The notes: generated by a model from the letters alone, not told the origin. Shown: positions 25,150 through 34,587, counted from the first letter of the stretch. The stretch: 64,000 bases of DNA from Ruegeria sp. TM1040 (GCF_000014065.1 NC_008044.1:2875501-2939500), one strand, 5' to 3'. A program made the numbers and translations.

Positions 25150-26204
25150 TGACCCTGCCCATCGATACCCCTGCCGTTCTGGTCGATCTGAACGTGGCAG
25201 AGGCCAATGTGCGCGCCTTCCAGAGCTATTGCGACCGGCACAGCCTCAAGATGCGCCCTCATATCAAAACCCATAAGCTGCCACAGCTGGCCGAGTATCA
25301 GATCGCGCAGGGAGCTATTGGCATCACCTGCCAGAAGATCACCGAAGCCGAAGCGATGGTCGCGGGCGGCGACATGCGCGACATCTTGATCACCTATAAT
25401 ATCCTCGGCGCAGAAAAGGTCGCCCGATTGCGCGCCCTCTCTGAACGGGTGGCGCTCTCGGTGGTGGCAGACAATCTCACTGTGGTGGAGGGGCTGAGCG
25501 CCGGGTTTGCCGGCGCGAATAAACCCCTGCCGGTGCTGGTCGAATGCAACACCGGAGCAGACCGATGTGGGGTGGAAACACCCGAGGCGGCGCTCGCGCT
25601 CGCGCAAGCGATTGACGCGGCGCCGGGGCTCAAGTTTGCAGGGCTGATGACCTACCCTCCGGTTGGCGGTGCCGCAAAGGTCACCACATGGCTCGCCGAA
25701 GCCAAGGCCCGGATAGAGGCCACGGATCTGACGGTGGAGGTGATTTCCTCGGGCGGATCGCCCGACATGTGGCAAGCACATGAGATGCCGCTCGCCACGG
25801 AGTACCGGGTCGGCACCTACGTCTACAATGACCGCTCGCTTGTGACACGCGGCATCTGCACCTGGGACGATTGTGCCCTAACCGTTCTGGCCACGGTGGT
25901 TTCCACCCCTTCCGCGACCCGCGCAGTCATTGATGCTGGTTCCAAGGTTCTAACCTCCGACCTGCTTGGGCTGGAAGGCTATGGGCATGTTCTGGGGTAT
26001 CCCGACTTCATGATTGATCAACTGAGCGAGGAACACGGGCGGATCACCTCGGCGCAGCCCACCGGGCTACGGGTCGGCGATCAGGTTCGGATTGTGCCGA
26101 ACCACGCCTGCGTTGTCGCCAATATGCTCGATCATATCACCCTGATGCGCGCGGAAGAGGTCGCAGGTCAGGAAACCGTCGCGGCACGGGGGCAAGTTTG
26201 GTGA
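25149..26204 (+). CDS. D-threonine-aldolase-family PLP/metal enzyme (possible D-glucosaminate dehydratase)
   Basis: A 351-residue fold-III PLP enzyme. The PLP lysine is Lys40 in RPHIKTHK. The C-terminal metal site is His319-x-Cys321 in PNHACVV, as in D-threonine aldolase and D-serine dehydratase of the DSD1 type. D-glucosaminate dehydratase, a PLP- and Mn-dependent enzyme also reported to have aldolase activity, is thought to belong here. With a KDG-kinase-like gene and RidA directly downstream, conversion of a 2-amino-2-deoxy acid to 2-keto-3-deoxy acid plus ammonia fits best. D-threonine aldolase or D-3-hydroxyaspartate activity remains possible. Confidence 0.8.
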   Translation: MTLPIDTPAVLVDLNVAEANVRAFQSYCDRHSLKMRPHIKTHKLPQLAEYQIAQGAIGITCQKITEAEAMVAGGDMRDILITYNILGAEKVARLRALSERVALSVVADNLTVVEGLSAGFAGANKPLPVLVECNTGADRCGVETPEAALALAQAIDAAPGLKFAGLMTYPPVGGAAKVTTWLAEAKARIEATDLTVEVISSGGSPDMWQAHEMPLATEYRVGTYVYNDRSLVTRGICTWDDCALTVLATVVSTPSATRAVIDAGSKVLTSDLLGLEGYGHVLGYPDFMIDQLSEEHGRITSAQPTGLRVGDQVRIVPNHACVVANMLDHITLMRAEEVAGQETVAARGQVW

Positions 26205-27127
26205 ATACGCCTCAGATCCTCTGTCTTGGTGAGCCGCTGGTAGAGTTCAACCAGACCCCCGAAGGCCCCTTTGCCATGGGGTTTGGTGGCGATGTCTCCA
26301 ACGTCGCCATCTCCGCCGCCCGTCACGGCGCACAGACCGGGTTGATCACCCGCGTGGGCGATGATCCGTTTGGCGCAGCGCTCTGCGATCTTTGGGCCAA
26401 CGAAGGCCTTGTAACTGATCATGCAGCGCGTGCTCAGGGAGAGGAAACAGGGGTCTATTTCGTGACCCATGATGCCAGCGGCCATCATTTCACCTACCGC
26501 CGCAAGGGCTCTGCCGCATCGCGCCTGACACCTCAAGATCTGCCGATGAACGCCCTACAGACCTGCCCCATTTTCTACGCCTCTGGCATCAGCCTTGCAG
26601 TGTCATCGAGCATGCAGGATGCGGTCATCGAAGCCGCCCAACAGGCGCGCGCTGGTGGCGGTATTTTTGCCTTTGACCCCAATCTGCGCGTGGCGCTCTG
26701 GCCGCTTGAGGTCGCGCGTGAGACCACGCATCGCTGCATGCAGATCTGCGACGTGGCCTTGCCAGGGCTTGAGGATGCGCGCCAGTTGACCGGCCTGCAT
26801 GATGCCAAGGACATCGCCAGCTTTTATCACGAGCTGGGACCACGCATTGTCGCACTGACGCTTGGCGCCGAAGGTGTTCTGATCTCAGTCGAAGGCACGC
26901 AGCGCGTTCTTTCCGGGCACCGGGTCGATGCCAAGGACGCCACCGGCGCAGGCGATTGTTTCAACGGAGCGTTCCTCGCGACCCTCTTGGCCACGAACGA
27001 TCCTTTTTCAGCGGCAGAGCACGCCAATATGGCGGCGGCTCTGTCGACCACTGGATATGGCGCTGTGACGCCGATCCCAACCCTTTCCCAAACCCGCAGC
27101 GCGCTTGAAACCGCTCAGCGGGCCTAA
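26201..27127 (+). CDS. PfkB-family sugar kinase, KDG-kinase-like
   Basis: A 308-residue ribokinase-family enzyme. Start is the GTG at 26201, overlapping the previous stop as GTGA; a TTG lies one codon upstream. PfkB signatures are GGDVSNVAISAARHG near the N-terminus and DATGAGDCFNGAF near the C-terminus, with catalytic Asp252. The FDPNLR motif is typical of 2-keto-3-deoxygluconate and fructokinase relatives. With the PLP enzyme upstream, phosphorylation of KDG to KDPG for Entner-Doudoroff cleavage is the inferred role. No KDPG aldolase gene is in the window. Confidence 0.85.
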   Translation: MNTPQILCLGEPLVEFNQTPEGPFAMGFGGDVSNVAISAARHGAQTGLITRVGDDPFGAALCDLWANEGLVTDHAARAQGEETGVYFVTHDASGHHFTYRRKGSAASRLTPQDLPMNALQTCPIFYASGISLAVSSSMQDAVIEAAQQARAGGGIFAFDPNLRVALWPLEVARETTHRCMQICDVALPGLEDARQLTGLHDAKDIASFYHELGPRIVALTLGAEGVLISVEGTQRVLSGHRVDAKDATGAGDCFNGAFLATLLATNDPFSAAEHANMAAALSTTGYGAVTPIPTLSQTRSALETAQRA

Positions 27128-27153
27128 ACTCCCCAACTATCAGGAGACTCCTC

Positions 27154-27543
27154 ATGACTATCGAACGTATCGGCGCAGAGCGCACCGGCGCAGGTGGACA
27201 GAACCTGCCGTTTTCCCCTGCCACCCGCGCGGGTGACTTCGTCTTTATCTCTGGTCAGGTCGCGATGAATGAGCGCGGTGAGATCGAGCCCGGCGGCATC
27301 GAGGCGCAGACCAAGCGCACCATGGAAAACGTGATTGCCGTGCTGGCCCAGGCGGGTTGCACGCTGGATGACGTGGCAAAGGTGAACGTGTGGCTCGATG
27401 ATCCCCGCGATTTCTGGACCTTCAACCGCGTCTACGCGAGCTATTTCCCCAACGGCGCGCCATCGCGCTCCACTGTGCGCTCGCAGCTGATGGTGGATGC
27501 AAAGATCGAAATCGACGTCACCGCCTATAAGCCGCTGGGCTGA
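27154..27543 (+). CDS. RidA family enamine/imine deaminase
   Basis: A 129-residue RidA (YjgF/YER057c) protein. Visible marks are GDFVFISGQVAMN, the TKRTMENVIAVLAQAGC segment, and the conserved arginine in PSRSTV. RidA proteins hydrolyse reactive enamine/imine intermediates released by PLP dehydratases. Its place at the end of an operon with a fold-III PLP enzyme supports such a supporting role and favours dehydratase over aldolase chemistry for that enzyme. Confidence 0.9.
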   Translation: MTIERIGAERTGAGGQNLPFSPATRAGDFVFISGQVAMNERGEIEPGGIEAQTKRTMENVIAVLAQAGCTLDDVAKVNVWLDDPRDFWTFNRVYASYFPNGAPSRSTVRSQLMVDAKIEIDVTAYKPLG

Positions 27544-27571
27544 TCCCGCGCCACGTCACGCAACGATGCAC

Positions 27572-27601
27572 AAAAAACGGGCCGCCCGATGGGGCGGCCC
27601 G
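27572..27601 (-). terminator. Rho-independent terminator of the gpmI-envC-ctpA operon
   Basis: CGGGCCGCCC and GGGCGGCCCG form a perfect 10-bp stem with a 4-nt loop (27578-27601). The run of six A at 27572-27577 is a U-tract on the minus strand, so it terminates leftward transcription 27 bp after the ctpA stop. The stem may also slow rightward transcription from ridA. Confidence 0.88.
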
Positions 27602-27627
27602 AATTCTGTCTGGAAGGCGCGTTTGAC

Positions 27628-28965
27628 TTAGTCTTTAGGACCCAGAGCCGAGAGGCCTTTCAGAATATCGATGGCGTAGGCCAGCTGATAATCCTGTTCA
27701 CGCAGTTCTGCGGCTTTTTCAGCCTTCTCGCGATCCGCTTCGATCTGGCGCACCTCATCCTCGGAGAGGCTGTCATTGTTCAGACGACCACGCAGGTCCG
27801 CCTCTGAACGGGGACCAAAGGCGCTGCTGGCGGGTTCATCTTCCTCAGCCTCGGGGCGGCGACGCGGCTGCGCTACAACGATGTCCGGGCTGACACCCAG
27901 TGCCTGAATGGAGCGGCCAGAGGGCGTGTAATACCGCGCGGTGGTGAGGCGCATGGCTCCGTCGCTGCGGAGGGGCATCACGGTCTGAACCGACCCTTTG
28001 CCAAAGGATTTGGTGCCCACAACGATCGCGCGGCGGTGGTCTTGCAGCGCGCCGGCGACAATCTCGGACGCGGAGGCGGAGCCACCGTTGATCAGCACCA
28101 CAATCGGCTTGCCACCAACCAGGTCCCCCGGCGTTGCATTGAACCGCTCGCCATCCTCGGGATTGCGACCACGGGTAGAGACGATTTCACCGCTTTCAAG
28201 GAAGCTGTCGGCTACGCTGATCGCCTGGGTCAGCAACCCGCCCGGGTTGTTGCGCAGGTCAAGCACGATGCCGTTCACGTTGTCCATGCCGCCCAGCGCC
28301 TCGACTTGCTCTTCGAGCTTGGCCTCGAGGTTGGGCGTGGTCTGTTCATTGAACGTCGTGACCCGCAGCACCACCGAGTCCCCTTCGGTCCGACCGCGTA
28401 CAGCCGTCAGCTTGATGGTGTCGCGAATAATGGAAACATCAAAAGGCTCGTCTTCGCCTTCGCGCACGATGGTGATGATGATTTCAGACCCCACCGGGCC
28501 GCGCATCAGTTCGACCGCTTCATCAAGTCCAAGCCCCAACAGGCTCTCGCCATCCACATGGGTGATAAAATCGCCCGCCTCGACTCCGGCTTCGTCTGCG
28601 GGTGTGCCATCCATCGGCGACACCACTTTGACAAAGCCGTCTTCCTGCGTGACTTCGATGCCAAGGCCACCGAACTCCCCACGGGTCTGCACCCGCATCT
28701 TGCTCGCATCATCAGGGGACAGATAGCTAGAGTGCGGATCCAGGGACTGCAGCATGCCGCCAATCGCCGCCTCGATCAGCTCTTTTTCGTCGACCTCTTC
28801 GACGTATTGCGCCCGAATGCGCTCGAAGATGTCACCAAACAGATCGAGTTGCTCATAGACGGTTGTGTTATTGCTCTCCTGTGCCAGCAACGGCGCTGCC
28901 ACGTAGGTTGTTGCCACAAAGCCCGCAAGCGTCCCGCCCAGAGCCGCCATCGCAAATTTCTTCAT
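27628..28965 (-). CDS. ctpA: Carboxyl-terminal processing protease, S41 family
   Basis: A 445-residue exported serine protease. The ATG at 28965 is preferred over an in-frame GTG at 28980. It has a signal segment (about 1-28), a PDZ domain (about 85-170, VQTRGEFGGLGIEV) and the S41 catalytic core with Ser in GGSASASEIVAG and Lys in KSFGKGSVQ. The C-terminus is charged and coiled. It degrades or processes periplasmic proteins, often peptidoglycan hydrolases, which fits its place 7 nt behind an EnvC-like activator. Confidence 0.93.
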   Translation of the reverse strand: MKKFAMAALGGTLAGFVATTYVAAPLLAQESNNTTVYEQLDLFGDIFERIRAQYVEEVDEKELIEAAIGGMLQSLDPHSSYLSPDDASKMRVQTRGEFGGLGIEVTQEDGFVKVVSPMDGTPADEAGVEAGDFITHVDGESLLGLGLDEAVELMRGPVGSEIIITIVREGEDEPFDVSIIRDTIKLTAVRGRTEGDSVVLRVTTFNEQTTPNLEAKLEEQVEALGGMDNVNGIVLDLRNNPGGLLTQAISVADSFLESGEIVSTRGRNPEDGERFNATPGDLVGGKPIVVLINGGSASASEIVAGALQDHRRAIVVGTKSFGKGSVQTVMPLRSDGAMRLTTARYYTPSGRSIQALGVSPDIVVAQPRRRPEAEEDEPASSAFGPRSEADLRGRLNNDSLSEDEVRQIEADREKAEKAAELREQDYQLAYAIDILKGLSALGPKD

Positions 28966-28972
28966 CTCTTGC

Positions 28973-30118
28973 CTATCCACCTTGCCCTGTCCGGAACCAC
29001 GTTTCAGGGTCCACGGGACTGTTTTCCATTCTGACTTCTATATAGAGCGTTTCCGAGCGACCAGTTCCACCCCCTTCACCGCTAAGTGACAAAATCGCGC
29101 TGCTCGCTGCCACCTCGCCGCCCATCAGCCCGACGGGCGTGCCTTCCGGGATCACCTGTCCTGCCTCGCCAAAGACTTCGGCAAGCCCCGACAGGATAAA
29201 GAGCGTGTCCGGCTGCGGCTCCAGAATCACCACATTGCCGAGATCCAGAAGCGGGCCAAGGTAGCGGATCGTCGCCGCCGTGGGCGTGCTAACAAGAGCG
29301 CGTGGACGCGTTGCCACAAGGATGCCCGCGCGGGCGACCCCGGCGGCGTCCTGCTCTCCGTATCCGCGCAACAGCAACCCCTCGACCGGAAGAGGCAGAT
29401 CGCCCCTCAAGTCGGAAATATCAGCGCCATTCGGTTCGACTCCACTGGCTTCGGCAATGAGCGTCAGCCCATCGGCAAATCCGGTGAGCGTCTCGGTCGA
29501 GGAAATCAGGATAGCAGTCTGCACCGGATCCTCGATAAAGCGTTTGGGCAAATCCTGCCGATCAGCAATAGCGGTCGAGAGCGCCGCCCGCGCGGCCTGC
29601 ACCCCTTGCAGCCCCTTCTCAAGTTGCAGGGCTGCGCTTTGCTGCAAATGCCGCAGATCGCGCACCTCCTGGAGGTCATTTCGCAGCGCATCGGCACGCG
29701 CTTGCAGGCCCGGTGTCACCTCTGCCAGCATCATGGCAGAACGGGCCGCCCCCAATGGACCGGATGGGTGCAGCATCAGCACCGGTGGAGTCGACGTCTC
29801 GATCGTGGTGATCACGCCAAGAAGATCGGCCACCTCATCCTCTCGGGCCTTCAATTGCGTGGTGAGCTGGGTTTCGCGCCGCGCCACCCGGCGCAGCCCC
29901 TCGCGCATGGCCTGAAGCCCGGCCTCATAAGCGCGAACGGTTTCCGTGAGCGCCTTCACCCGATCATTCGCGCTCTTGGCAGCATCAAGGCGTTCGGACG
30001 CCTCTTCGAGCGCCACCGCCGCCTCGAGGGCCGCATCGCCCGGATCCTGAGCGACAGCAGGGACGGGCAGAGCCATGCAAAGCCCCAGTGCCAGCATCAT
30101 CGCACGCAACGACGTCAT
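28973..30118 (-). CDS. EnvC-like murein hydrolase activator (degenerate M23/LytM)
   Basis: A 381-residue exported protein with a signal peptide (cleavage near PAVAQ, residue 23), a long coiled coil (about 28-190) and a C-terminal LytM-like domain (about 250-370). The metal-binding histidines of active M23 peptidases are absent (GVARAGILV and FILSGL at the expected places), as in EnvC, which activates amidases instead of cutting itself. It overlaps gpmI by 4 nt (ATGA). The gpmI-envC-ctpA order is recurrent in alphaproteobacteria. Confidence 0.87.
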   Translation of the reverse strand: MTSLRAMMLALGLCMALPVPAVAQDPGDAALEAAVALEEASERLDAAKSANDRVKALTETVRAYEAGLQAMREGLRRVARRETQLTTQLKAREDEVADLLGVITTIETSTPPVLMLHPSGPLGAARSAMMLAEVTPGLQARADALRNDLQEVRDLRHLQQSAALQLEKGLQGVQAARAALSTAIADRQDLPKRFIEDPVQTAILISSTETLTGFADGLTLIAEASGVEPNGADISDLRGDLPLPVEGLLLRGYGEQDAAGVARAGILVATRPRALVSTPTAATIRYLGPLLDLGNVVILEPQPDTLFILSGLAEVFGEAGQVIPEGTPVGLMGGEVAASSAILSLSGEGGGTGRSETLYIEVRMENSPVDPETWFRTGQGG

Positions 30119-31635
30119 ACGAGCAGGCTCTCTCCGGTCATCTCTTCGGGTTGATCGAGCCCCATCAGTGCCAGAAGCGTCGGCGCGAGATCCGCAAGCC
30201 GCCCATCCTTCAGCGCTGTCCCCTCTGGCCCACCAACAAGCGCCACCGGCACGAGATTGGTGGTATGGGCCGTATGTGCCCCTCCGGTTTCGGGATCAAC
30301 CATCAGCTCGCAGTTGCCGTGGTCGGCGGTCACGATCATCGCCCCGCCTGCATCTTTCAGGGCCGCGACAACCTCGCCAAGCCCCTGATCCACCGCCTCG
30401 CAGGCCTTGATGGCTGCATCGAGATCACCGGTATGGCCGACCATGTCGGGATTGGCGTAGTTGGTCACGATGAGGTCATAGCCAGCCCGGATGGCTTCGA
30501 CGAATTTCGCGGTGACTTCTGGCGCAGACATCTCGGGTTGCAGATCATAAGTCGCCACCTTGGGCGATTTGGGCATAAAGCGATCTTCGCCTACCTCGGG
30601 GGTTTCCTTGCCACCATTGAGGAAGAAGGTCACATGCGGGTACTTTTCGGTCTCGGCGAGACGGAACTGGCGCTTGCCCTGTTTGGCCACCCATTCGCCG
30701 AGCGTGTTGACGATGGCGCGCTTGGGGTAGGCAGTGGTCATATAGGCATTATGACCCTCAGAATACTCCACCATTCCCAAGAGCGCCGCCAGTGCAGGAC
30801 GCGGACCGGTGTCGAACTCGGCAAACCCTGGCTCACCAATAGCGCGCAGAATTTCCCGCGCGCGATCCGCGCGGAAGTTCAGGCAGAAGAAACCGTCTCC
30901 TTCCTTGATACCATCAAACCCCTCGACCACCGTTGCCTTGACAAACTCATCAAGCTCATCGCGGCCATAGGCATTTTCGACGGCGTCCCTCGCGGTGGCG
31001 GCGGTGAACTGACCGGCGCCCTTTACCATCGCGTCATAGGCCTCAGAGACCCGCTCCCAGCGATTATCGCGGTCCATGGCGAAATAACGTCCGGTGACGG
31101 TGGCAATCTGCGCGCCCGGCGCCATCCCGGCCTCCAGTTGATCGAGATAGGTGAGCGCAGATTTCGGGGCCACGTCACGCCCATCGGTGATCGCGTGCAG
31201 CCAGACCGGGACGCCCGCATCGCGGATCGCTTTGATCGCAGCCAGGATATGCGTCACATGGCCATGCACGCCACCATCCGAGACCAGCCCCATCAGATGC
31301 GCAGCACCACCTGTCTCTTTCAGCTTGGCGATGAACGCCTGAAGCGCGTCGTTATCGTAGAAAGACCCATCTTCGATCGCGAGGTCGATCTGACCCAGAT
31401 CCATCGCGACCACGCGACCCGCGCCGATATTGGTGTGGCCGACTTCGGAGTTCCCCATTTGCCCGCTTGGCAGGCCGACATCTGGACCATGCGTCACAAG
31501 CCGCGCGGTCGGGCAGCTCTGCATGATCGCATCCAGCGTCGGTGTCTTTGCAAGATAGGGCGCATTCGCAGGCCCCGGTTCGGCGCTGCCCCAGCCATCA
31601 AGGATGCAAAGTACAACGGGTTTGGGTGTGGTCAT
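30115..31635 (-). CDS. gpmI: 2,3-bisphosphoglycerate-independent phosphoglycerate mutase
   Basis: A 506-residue Mn-dependent mutase interconverting 3- and 2-phosphoglycerate. The start is the ATG at 31635 (MTTPKPVVLCILDGWG), with GGAG 9-10 nt upstream; the longer frame has no family-like sequence. The phosphorylated serine lies in QMGNSEVGHTNIG, and metal ligands in VTADHGNCE and AHTTNLVP. Length is normal (about 510). It heads the operon with the EnvC-like and CtpA genes. Confidence 0.95.
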   Translation of the reverse strand: MTTPKPVVLCILDGWGSAEPGPANAPYLAKTPTLDAIMQSCPTARLVTHGPDVGLPSGQMGNSEVGHTNIGAGRVVAMDLGQIDLAIEDGSFYDNDALQAFIAKLKETGGAAHLMGLVSDGGVHGHVTHILAAIKAIRDAGVPVWLHAITDGRDVAPKSALTYLDQLEAGMAPGAQIATVTGRYFAMDRDNRWERVSEAYDAMVKGAGQFTAATARDAVENAYGRDELDEFVKATVVEGFDGIKEGDGFFCLNFRADRAREILRAIGEPGFAEFDTGPRPALAALLGMVEYSEGHNAYMTTAYPKRAIVNTLGEWVAKQGKRQFRLAETEKYPHVTFFLNGGKETPEVGEDRFMPKSPKVATYDLQPEMSAPEVTAKFVEAIRAGYDLIVTNYANPDMVGHTGDLDAAIKACEAVDQGLGEVVAALKDAGGAMIVTADHGNCELMVDPETGGAHTAHTTNLVPVALVGGPEGTALKDGRLADLAPTLLALMGLDQPEEMTGESLLV

Positions 31636-31860
31636 GGCGCGTCTCCGGTTGGCGGGTGCGGGTTTCGTGTCGGGTTCTACAACCTGTCGCACGATTGGGA
31701 AACCGGGGAGTGCGCAATCCGCAGCATTGTGCGCCCTGCCGGTGTGTTTTTGCGCATGTCACGCCGTCTAAGCAGGAGCCGAAGCCGCAAGATCCGGGTC
31801 GCGGGCCAGCCCACGGGATTGCTAGCCAATGTCCTGACACGCAGCAACAGGATCGCGCCT

Positions 31861-32322
31861 ATGCCCCACATCATCGCCCTGCCCACCAATACCGTACGCG
31901 CATATCAGAGCGGTCAGGCAGACGCCTATGGCCAGACACCGAAGCGGACACTTTCAGACGGGGGCGGCAACCCCTGTCGTCACTGCCTGCGGTTCATTCC
32001 CAAAGGCGCCAAGATGCTGATCCTTGCGCATCGCCCGTTTCCCGCGCCACAGCCCTATGCGGAAACCGGGCCGATCTTTCTCTGTGCCGAGGCCTGCACG
32101 CGACACGACAGCGATATGGTGCCAGAGATTTTCACCCGCTCGCCCGACTACCTGATCAAAGGCTATTCTGAGGACGACCGGATTGTCTACGGCACCGGGG
32201 TCGTTATCCCAAAGGAGCAAATGATGGCGCAGGCAGAGAAAATCTTTGCTGATCCGCATGTGCGCTATATCCACGTCCGGTCCGCACGCAACAACTGCTA
32301 TCAGGCCCGGATCGAGCGCTGA
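31861..32322 (+). CDS. DUF1203 family protein
   Basis: A 153-residue cytosolic protein starting at the ATG at 31861. A CRHC motif lies near residue 40, followed by the characteristic KGAKMLILAHRPFP and EIFTRSPDYLIKGY. The function of the family is unknown. The gene is divergent from gpmI across a 225-bp region that shows no other coding potential, and it ends 3 bp from a convergent acetyltransferase gene. Confidence 0.8.
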   Translation: MPHIIALPTNTVRAYQSGQADAYGQTPKRTLSDGGGNPCRHCLRFIPKGAKMLILAHRPFPAPQPYAETGPIFLCAEACTRHDSDMVPEIFTRSPDYLIKGYSEDDRIVYGTGVVIPKEQMMAQAEKIFADPHVRYIHVRSARNNCYQARIER

Positions 32323-32325
32323 GCC

Positions 32326-32799
32326 TCAGAGCGTCTTTGACATCGCGTAGTTGTGGATCCTGACGCCTCGGCGCTCAAAATCGCGCCGGTGGTCCTCGGC
32401 AAATCCCTGGCGCAAAAAGAAACGCCGCGCGGCCTCGCTGGCTTCGACAAAGAGCGAGGCCAGCGCGAGGCTGCGCGCCTCATGCTCCAGTCGCGCATAA
32501 AGCGACGCACCAATGCCCGCACCGGCAACGTCAGGCGCAAGATAGAAGCAGTCGATATGCCCGTCGGGTTCGAGCTCGATAAACCCTTGCGCCACATCTT
32601 GTGTATCGGCAGCAACCCAAATGCGGCGCCCGTCTTGCGCACGTTCCAGCACGCGGTCAACGGGGGCAGGTTCCGGGCTCCAGGCAGCGCATTGTTCCGG
32701 GGTGTAGTCGCGCGCGCCCACCTCATGCACAGCGGTGTGAAAAATGCGGGCCCAATCGACAGCATCACGGGGTTCAAACGGACGGATCTGCATCAGCAT
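32326..32799 (-). CDS. GNAT-family N-acetyltransferase
   Basis: A 157-residue GNAT protein. The core strand and loop read FIELEPDGHIDCFYLAPDVAGAGIGASLY, and the C-terminal half has ARRFFLRQGF. The start ATG overlaps the stop of the upstream ABC ATPase by one base (TGATG); a second ATG two codons on is also possible. The substrate is unknown. Confidence 0.82.
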   Translation of the reverse strand: MLMQIRPFEPRDAVDWARIFHTAVHEVGARDYTPEQCAAWSPEPAPVDRVLERAQDGRRIWVAADTQDVAQGFIELEPDGHIDCFYLAPDVAGAGIGASLYARLEHEARSLALASLFVEASEAARRFFLRQGFAEDHRRDFERRGVRIHNYAMSKTL

Positions 32800-33728
32800 C
32801 AGCGGGACTTTGTCAGTGCGAGGAAGACATCCTCGAGGTCGGCTTCTTCGGTTTTGACGTCACGGATTGAAATCCCGGCGGCCCGCACCGCTTCGAGCAC
32901 CGCCTCGGCCGACGTTTCATTGCTGTGATAGCGCAACACCACGGCCCCATCGCCGCGCAGTTCCGCCTCAATCCCAGGCCCTTCTGGCAGGGTCGTCACT
33001 GGGGCGGCAGGCTGCACCACCATGGCGCGGGCATCCAGACGGCCCAAGAGGTTCGCGGTCGAGTCCCGTGCCACCACTTCGCCCTGATTGATGATGGCGA
33101 TCTCGTCGCACATCTCCTGCGCTTCCTCGAGATAATGCGTGGTGAGGATGATGGTCATGCCCTGCGCGTTCAGCTTACGGACGTTCTCCCACAGCATCTG
33201 GCGCAACTCGATGTCCACACCGGCGGTAGGTTCATCGAGCACCAGAATATTGGGGCGATGCACCAGCGCCTTGCCCAACAAAAGCCTGCGCCGCATGCCG
33301 CCCGAGAGCGTACGCGCATAGGCTTCGGCCTTGTCCTCCAGCCCGATGAGTTTCAGGATGCCGTCGCTGTCTCGCTCGGATTTTGGCACGCCATAGAGCC
33401 CCGCCTGCACCTCCAGCGCCCCGCGCGGGGTAAAGAACGGGTCGAGGTTCAATTCTTGCGGCATCACCCCGATCGAGGCGCGGCTTTGACGGGGATTGGC
33501 GTCCTGATCAAAGCCCCAGATCGTCACCTTGCCCGACGTTTTCAGCACCAGACCGGCGAGGATATTGATCAGCGTCGATTTGCCCGCGCCATTTGGCCCC
33601 AGAAGTCCAAAGACCGATCCACGCGGCACGGTGAGGTCGATCCCCTTCAGTGCGTGCTTCTCGGGCTGGCCTTTGCGGCCCTTGTAGGTTTTGCGCAAAG
33701 CTTCAATACGGATTGCCTCGTCAGTCAT
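32799..33728 (-). CDS. ABC-2-type transporter ATPase
   Basis: A 309-residue ATPase of the drug/polysaccharide export class. It starts at the ATG at 33728 ([17 protein letters not shown]). Walker A is GPNGAGKST, the signature LSGGMRRR and Walker [15 protein letters not shown]-terminal regulatory extension of about 80 residues resembles YadG-type proteins. No permease gene lies next to it; the following gene is a GNAT enzyme. Confidence 0.88.
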   Translation of the reverse strand: MTDEAIRIEALRKTYKGRKGQPEKHALKGIDLTVPRGSVFGLLGPNGAGKSTLINILAGLVLKTSGKVTIWGFDQDANPRQSRASIGVMPQELNLDPFFTPRGALEVQAGLYGVPKSERDSDGILKLIGLEDKAEAYARTLSGGMRRRLLLGKALVHRPNILVLDEPTAGVDIELRQMLWENVRKLNAQGMTIILTTHYLEEAQEMCDEIAIINQGEVVARDSTANLLGRLDARAMVVQPAAPVTTLPEGPGIEAELRGDGAVVLRYHSNETSAEAVLEAVRAAGISIRDVKTEEADLEDVFLALTKSR

Positions 33729-33798
33729 CGCGGCTCTTGCCCCCGGTATTTCCATGGCTCATAAAGCCCCTAACGCATTAGCCAGAGGATCGCCAGCG

Positions 33799-33981
33799 AT
33801 GACCATTGAAGCGCCGGAAACCAAGATCGTAGACAGCTACCGTGTCGCCTGCGACGGAGGCGAAGGCGCGCTGGGGCATCCGCGGGTCTATCTTCAGATC
33901 CCCGAGGACGAGGGCTTTGTGGAATGTCCCTACTGCGATTGCAAATACATCCACCGGGATTTTGAAGGCAAAGTCGCCTAA
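33799..33981 (+). CDS. Small zinc-finger protein (zf-CHCC type)
   Basis: A 60-residue protein starting at the ATG at 33799 with AGAGGA upstream. Cys18, His27, Cys43 and Cys46 form the C-H-C-C zinc site of the zf-CHCC family, which includes the mitochondrial complex I subunit NDUFS6. Stand-alone bacterial copies are common in alphaproteobacteria. A complex I link is only an inference from the family. Confidence 0.82.
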   Translation: MTIEAPETKIVDSYRVACDGGEGALGHPRVYLQIPEDEGFVECPYCDCKYIHRDFEGKVA

Positions 33982-34034
33982 GCCAGGCCTGCCTGCGCTT
34001 TTGATCCGCACCCGGGTTCGTTAGTCTGCCGGAC

Positions 34035-34520
34035 ATGGCAGAGCTGTTGATCATATATCATTCCCGCACCGGCGGCAGCCGGCAGATGGCCGAGGCCGCT
34101 TATGCGGGCGCTTCGAGCGAGGGGTCCGCGCGTCTGGTCCACGCCGAGGAGGCCGGGCCGGAGGATTTGCGGGCGGCAAGCGGCTATCTGTTCTGCGCGC
34201 CAGAAAACCTCGCGGCGCTGTCTGGTGCGATGAAGGAGTTCTTTGACCGCTGTTACTATCCCGTTCTGGGTCAGCTAGAGGGCCGCGCGTATGCGCAGAT
34301 GATCTGCGCCGGATCGGATGGCGAGAGCGCCGCGCGGCAACTGGCACGGATCGCTCAGGGCTGGCGGCTGAAGCCGGTGCAGGAACCGCTGATTATCTGC
34401 ACCCACGCACAGACTCCGGAGGCGATTCTGGCCGACAAGGTCATCCCCGAGGAAGAATTGCAGATGTGCCGCGGCTTAGGTCAGGCCATGGCAGCAGGCC
34501 TTGTGATGGGAATGTTCTAA
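34035..34520 (+). CDS. Flavodoxin-like / NAD(P)H-dependent oxidoreductase family protein
   Basis: A 161-residue flavodoxin-fold protein. The FMN phosphate loop is visible as YHSRTGGSRQMA (residues about 8-19), then CAPENLAALSGAMKEFFDR. The partner and substrate are not known. It follows the zinc-finger gene by 53 nt on the same strand and may share its transcript. Confidence 0.8.
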   Translation: MAELLIIYHSRTGGSRQMAEAAYAGASSEGSARLVHAEEAGPEDLRAASGYLFCAPENLAALSGAMKEFFDRCYYPVLGQLEGRAYAQMICAGSDGESAARQLARIAQGWRLKPVQEPLIICTHAQTPEAILADKVIPEEELQMCRGLGQAMAAGLVMGMF

Positions 34521-34539
34521 ATCTGTCGAACTGACAGAT
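34521..34539. terminator. Inverted repeat directly after the flavodoxin-like gene
   Basis: ATCTGTC and GACAGAT form a perfect 7-bp stem with a 5-nt loop immediately after the TAA stop. The stem has moderate GC and no T-run, so it is a weak terminator candidate between convergent genes. Confidence 0.4.
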
Positions 34540-34587
34540 GGGCCAATACCCTACCTGAAGGCCACAACGATGCATGCGTGCAATATA

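Noticed and set aside
30088-31860. N-terminal extension of about 590 codons in front of the DUF1203 protein
   Set aside because: This part of the frame is antisense to gpmI and has no recognisable protein sequence; the family-like protein begins at the ATG at 31861.
32799-33728. Lone ABC-2 ATPase as part of a new export system
   Set aside because: No permease is adjacent and the neighbours are generic; unpaired ATPases of this class are common.
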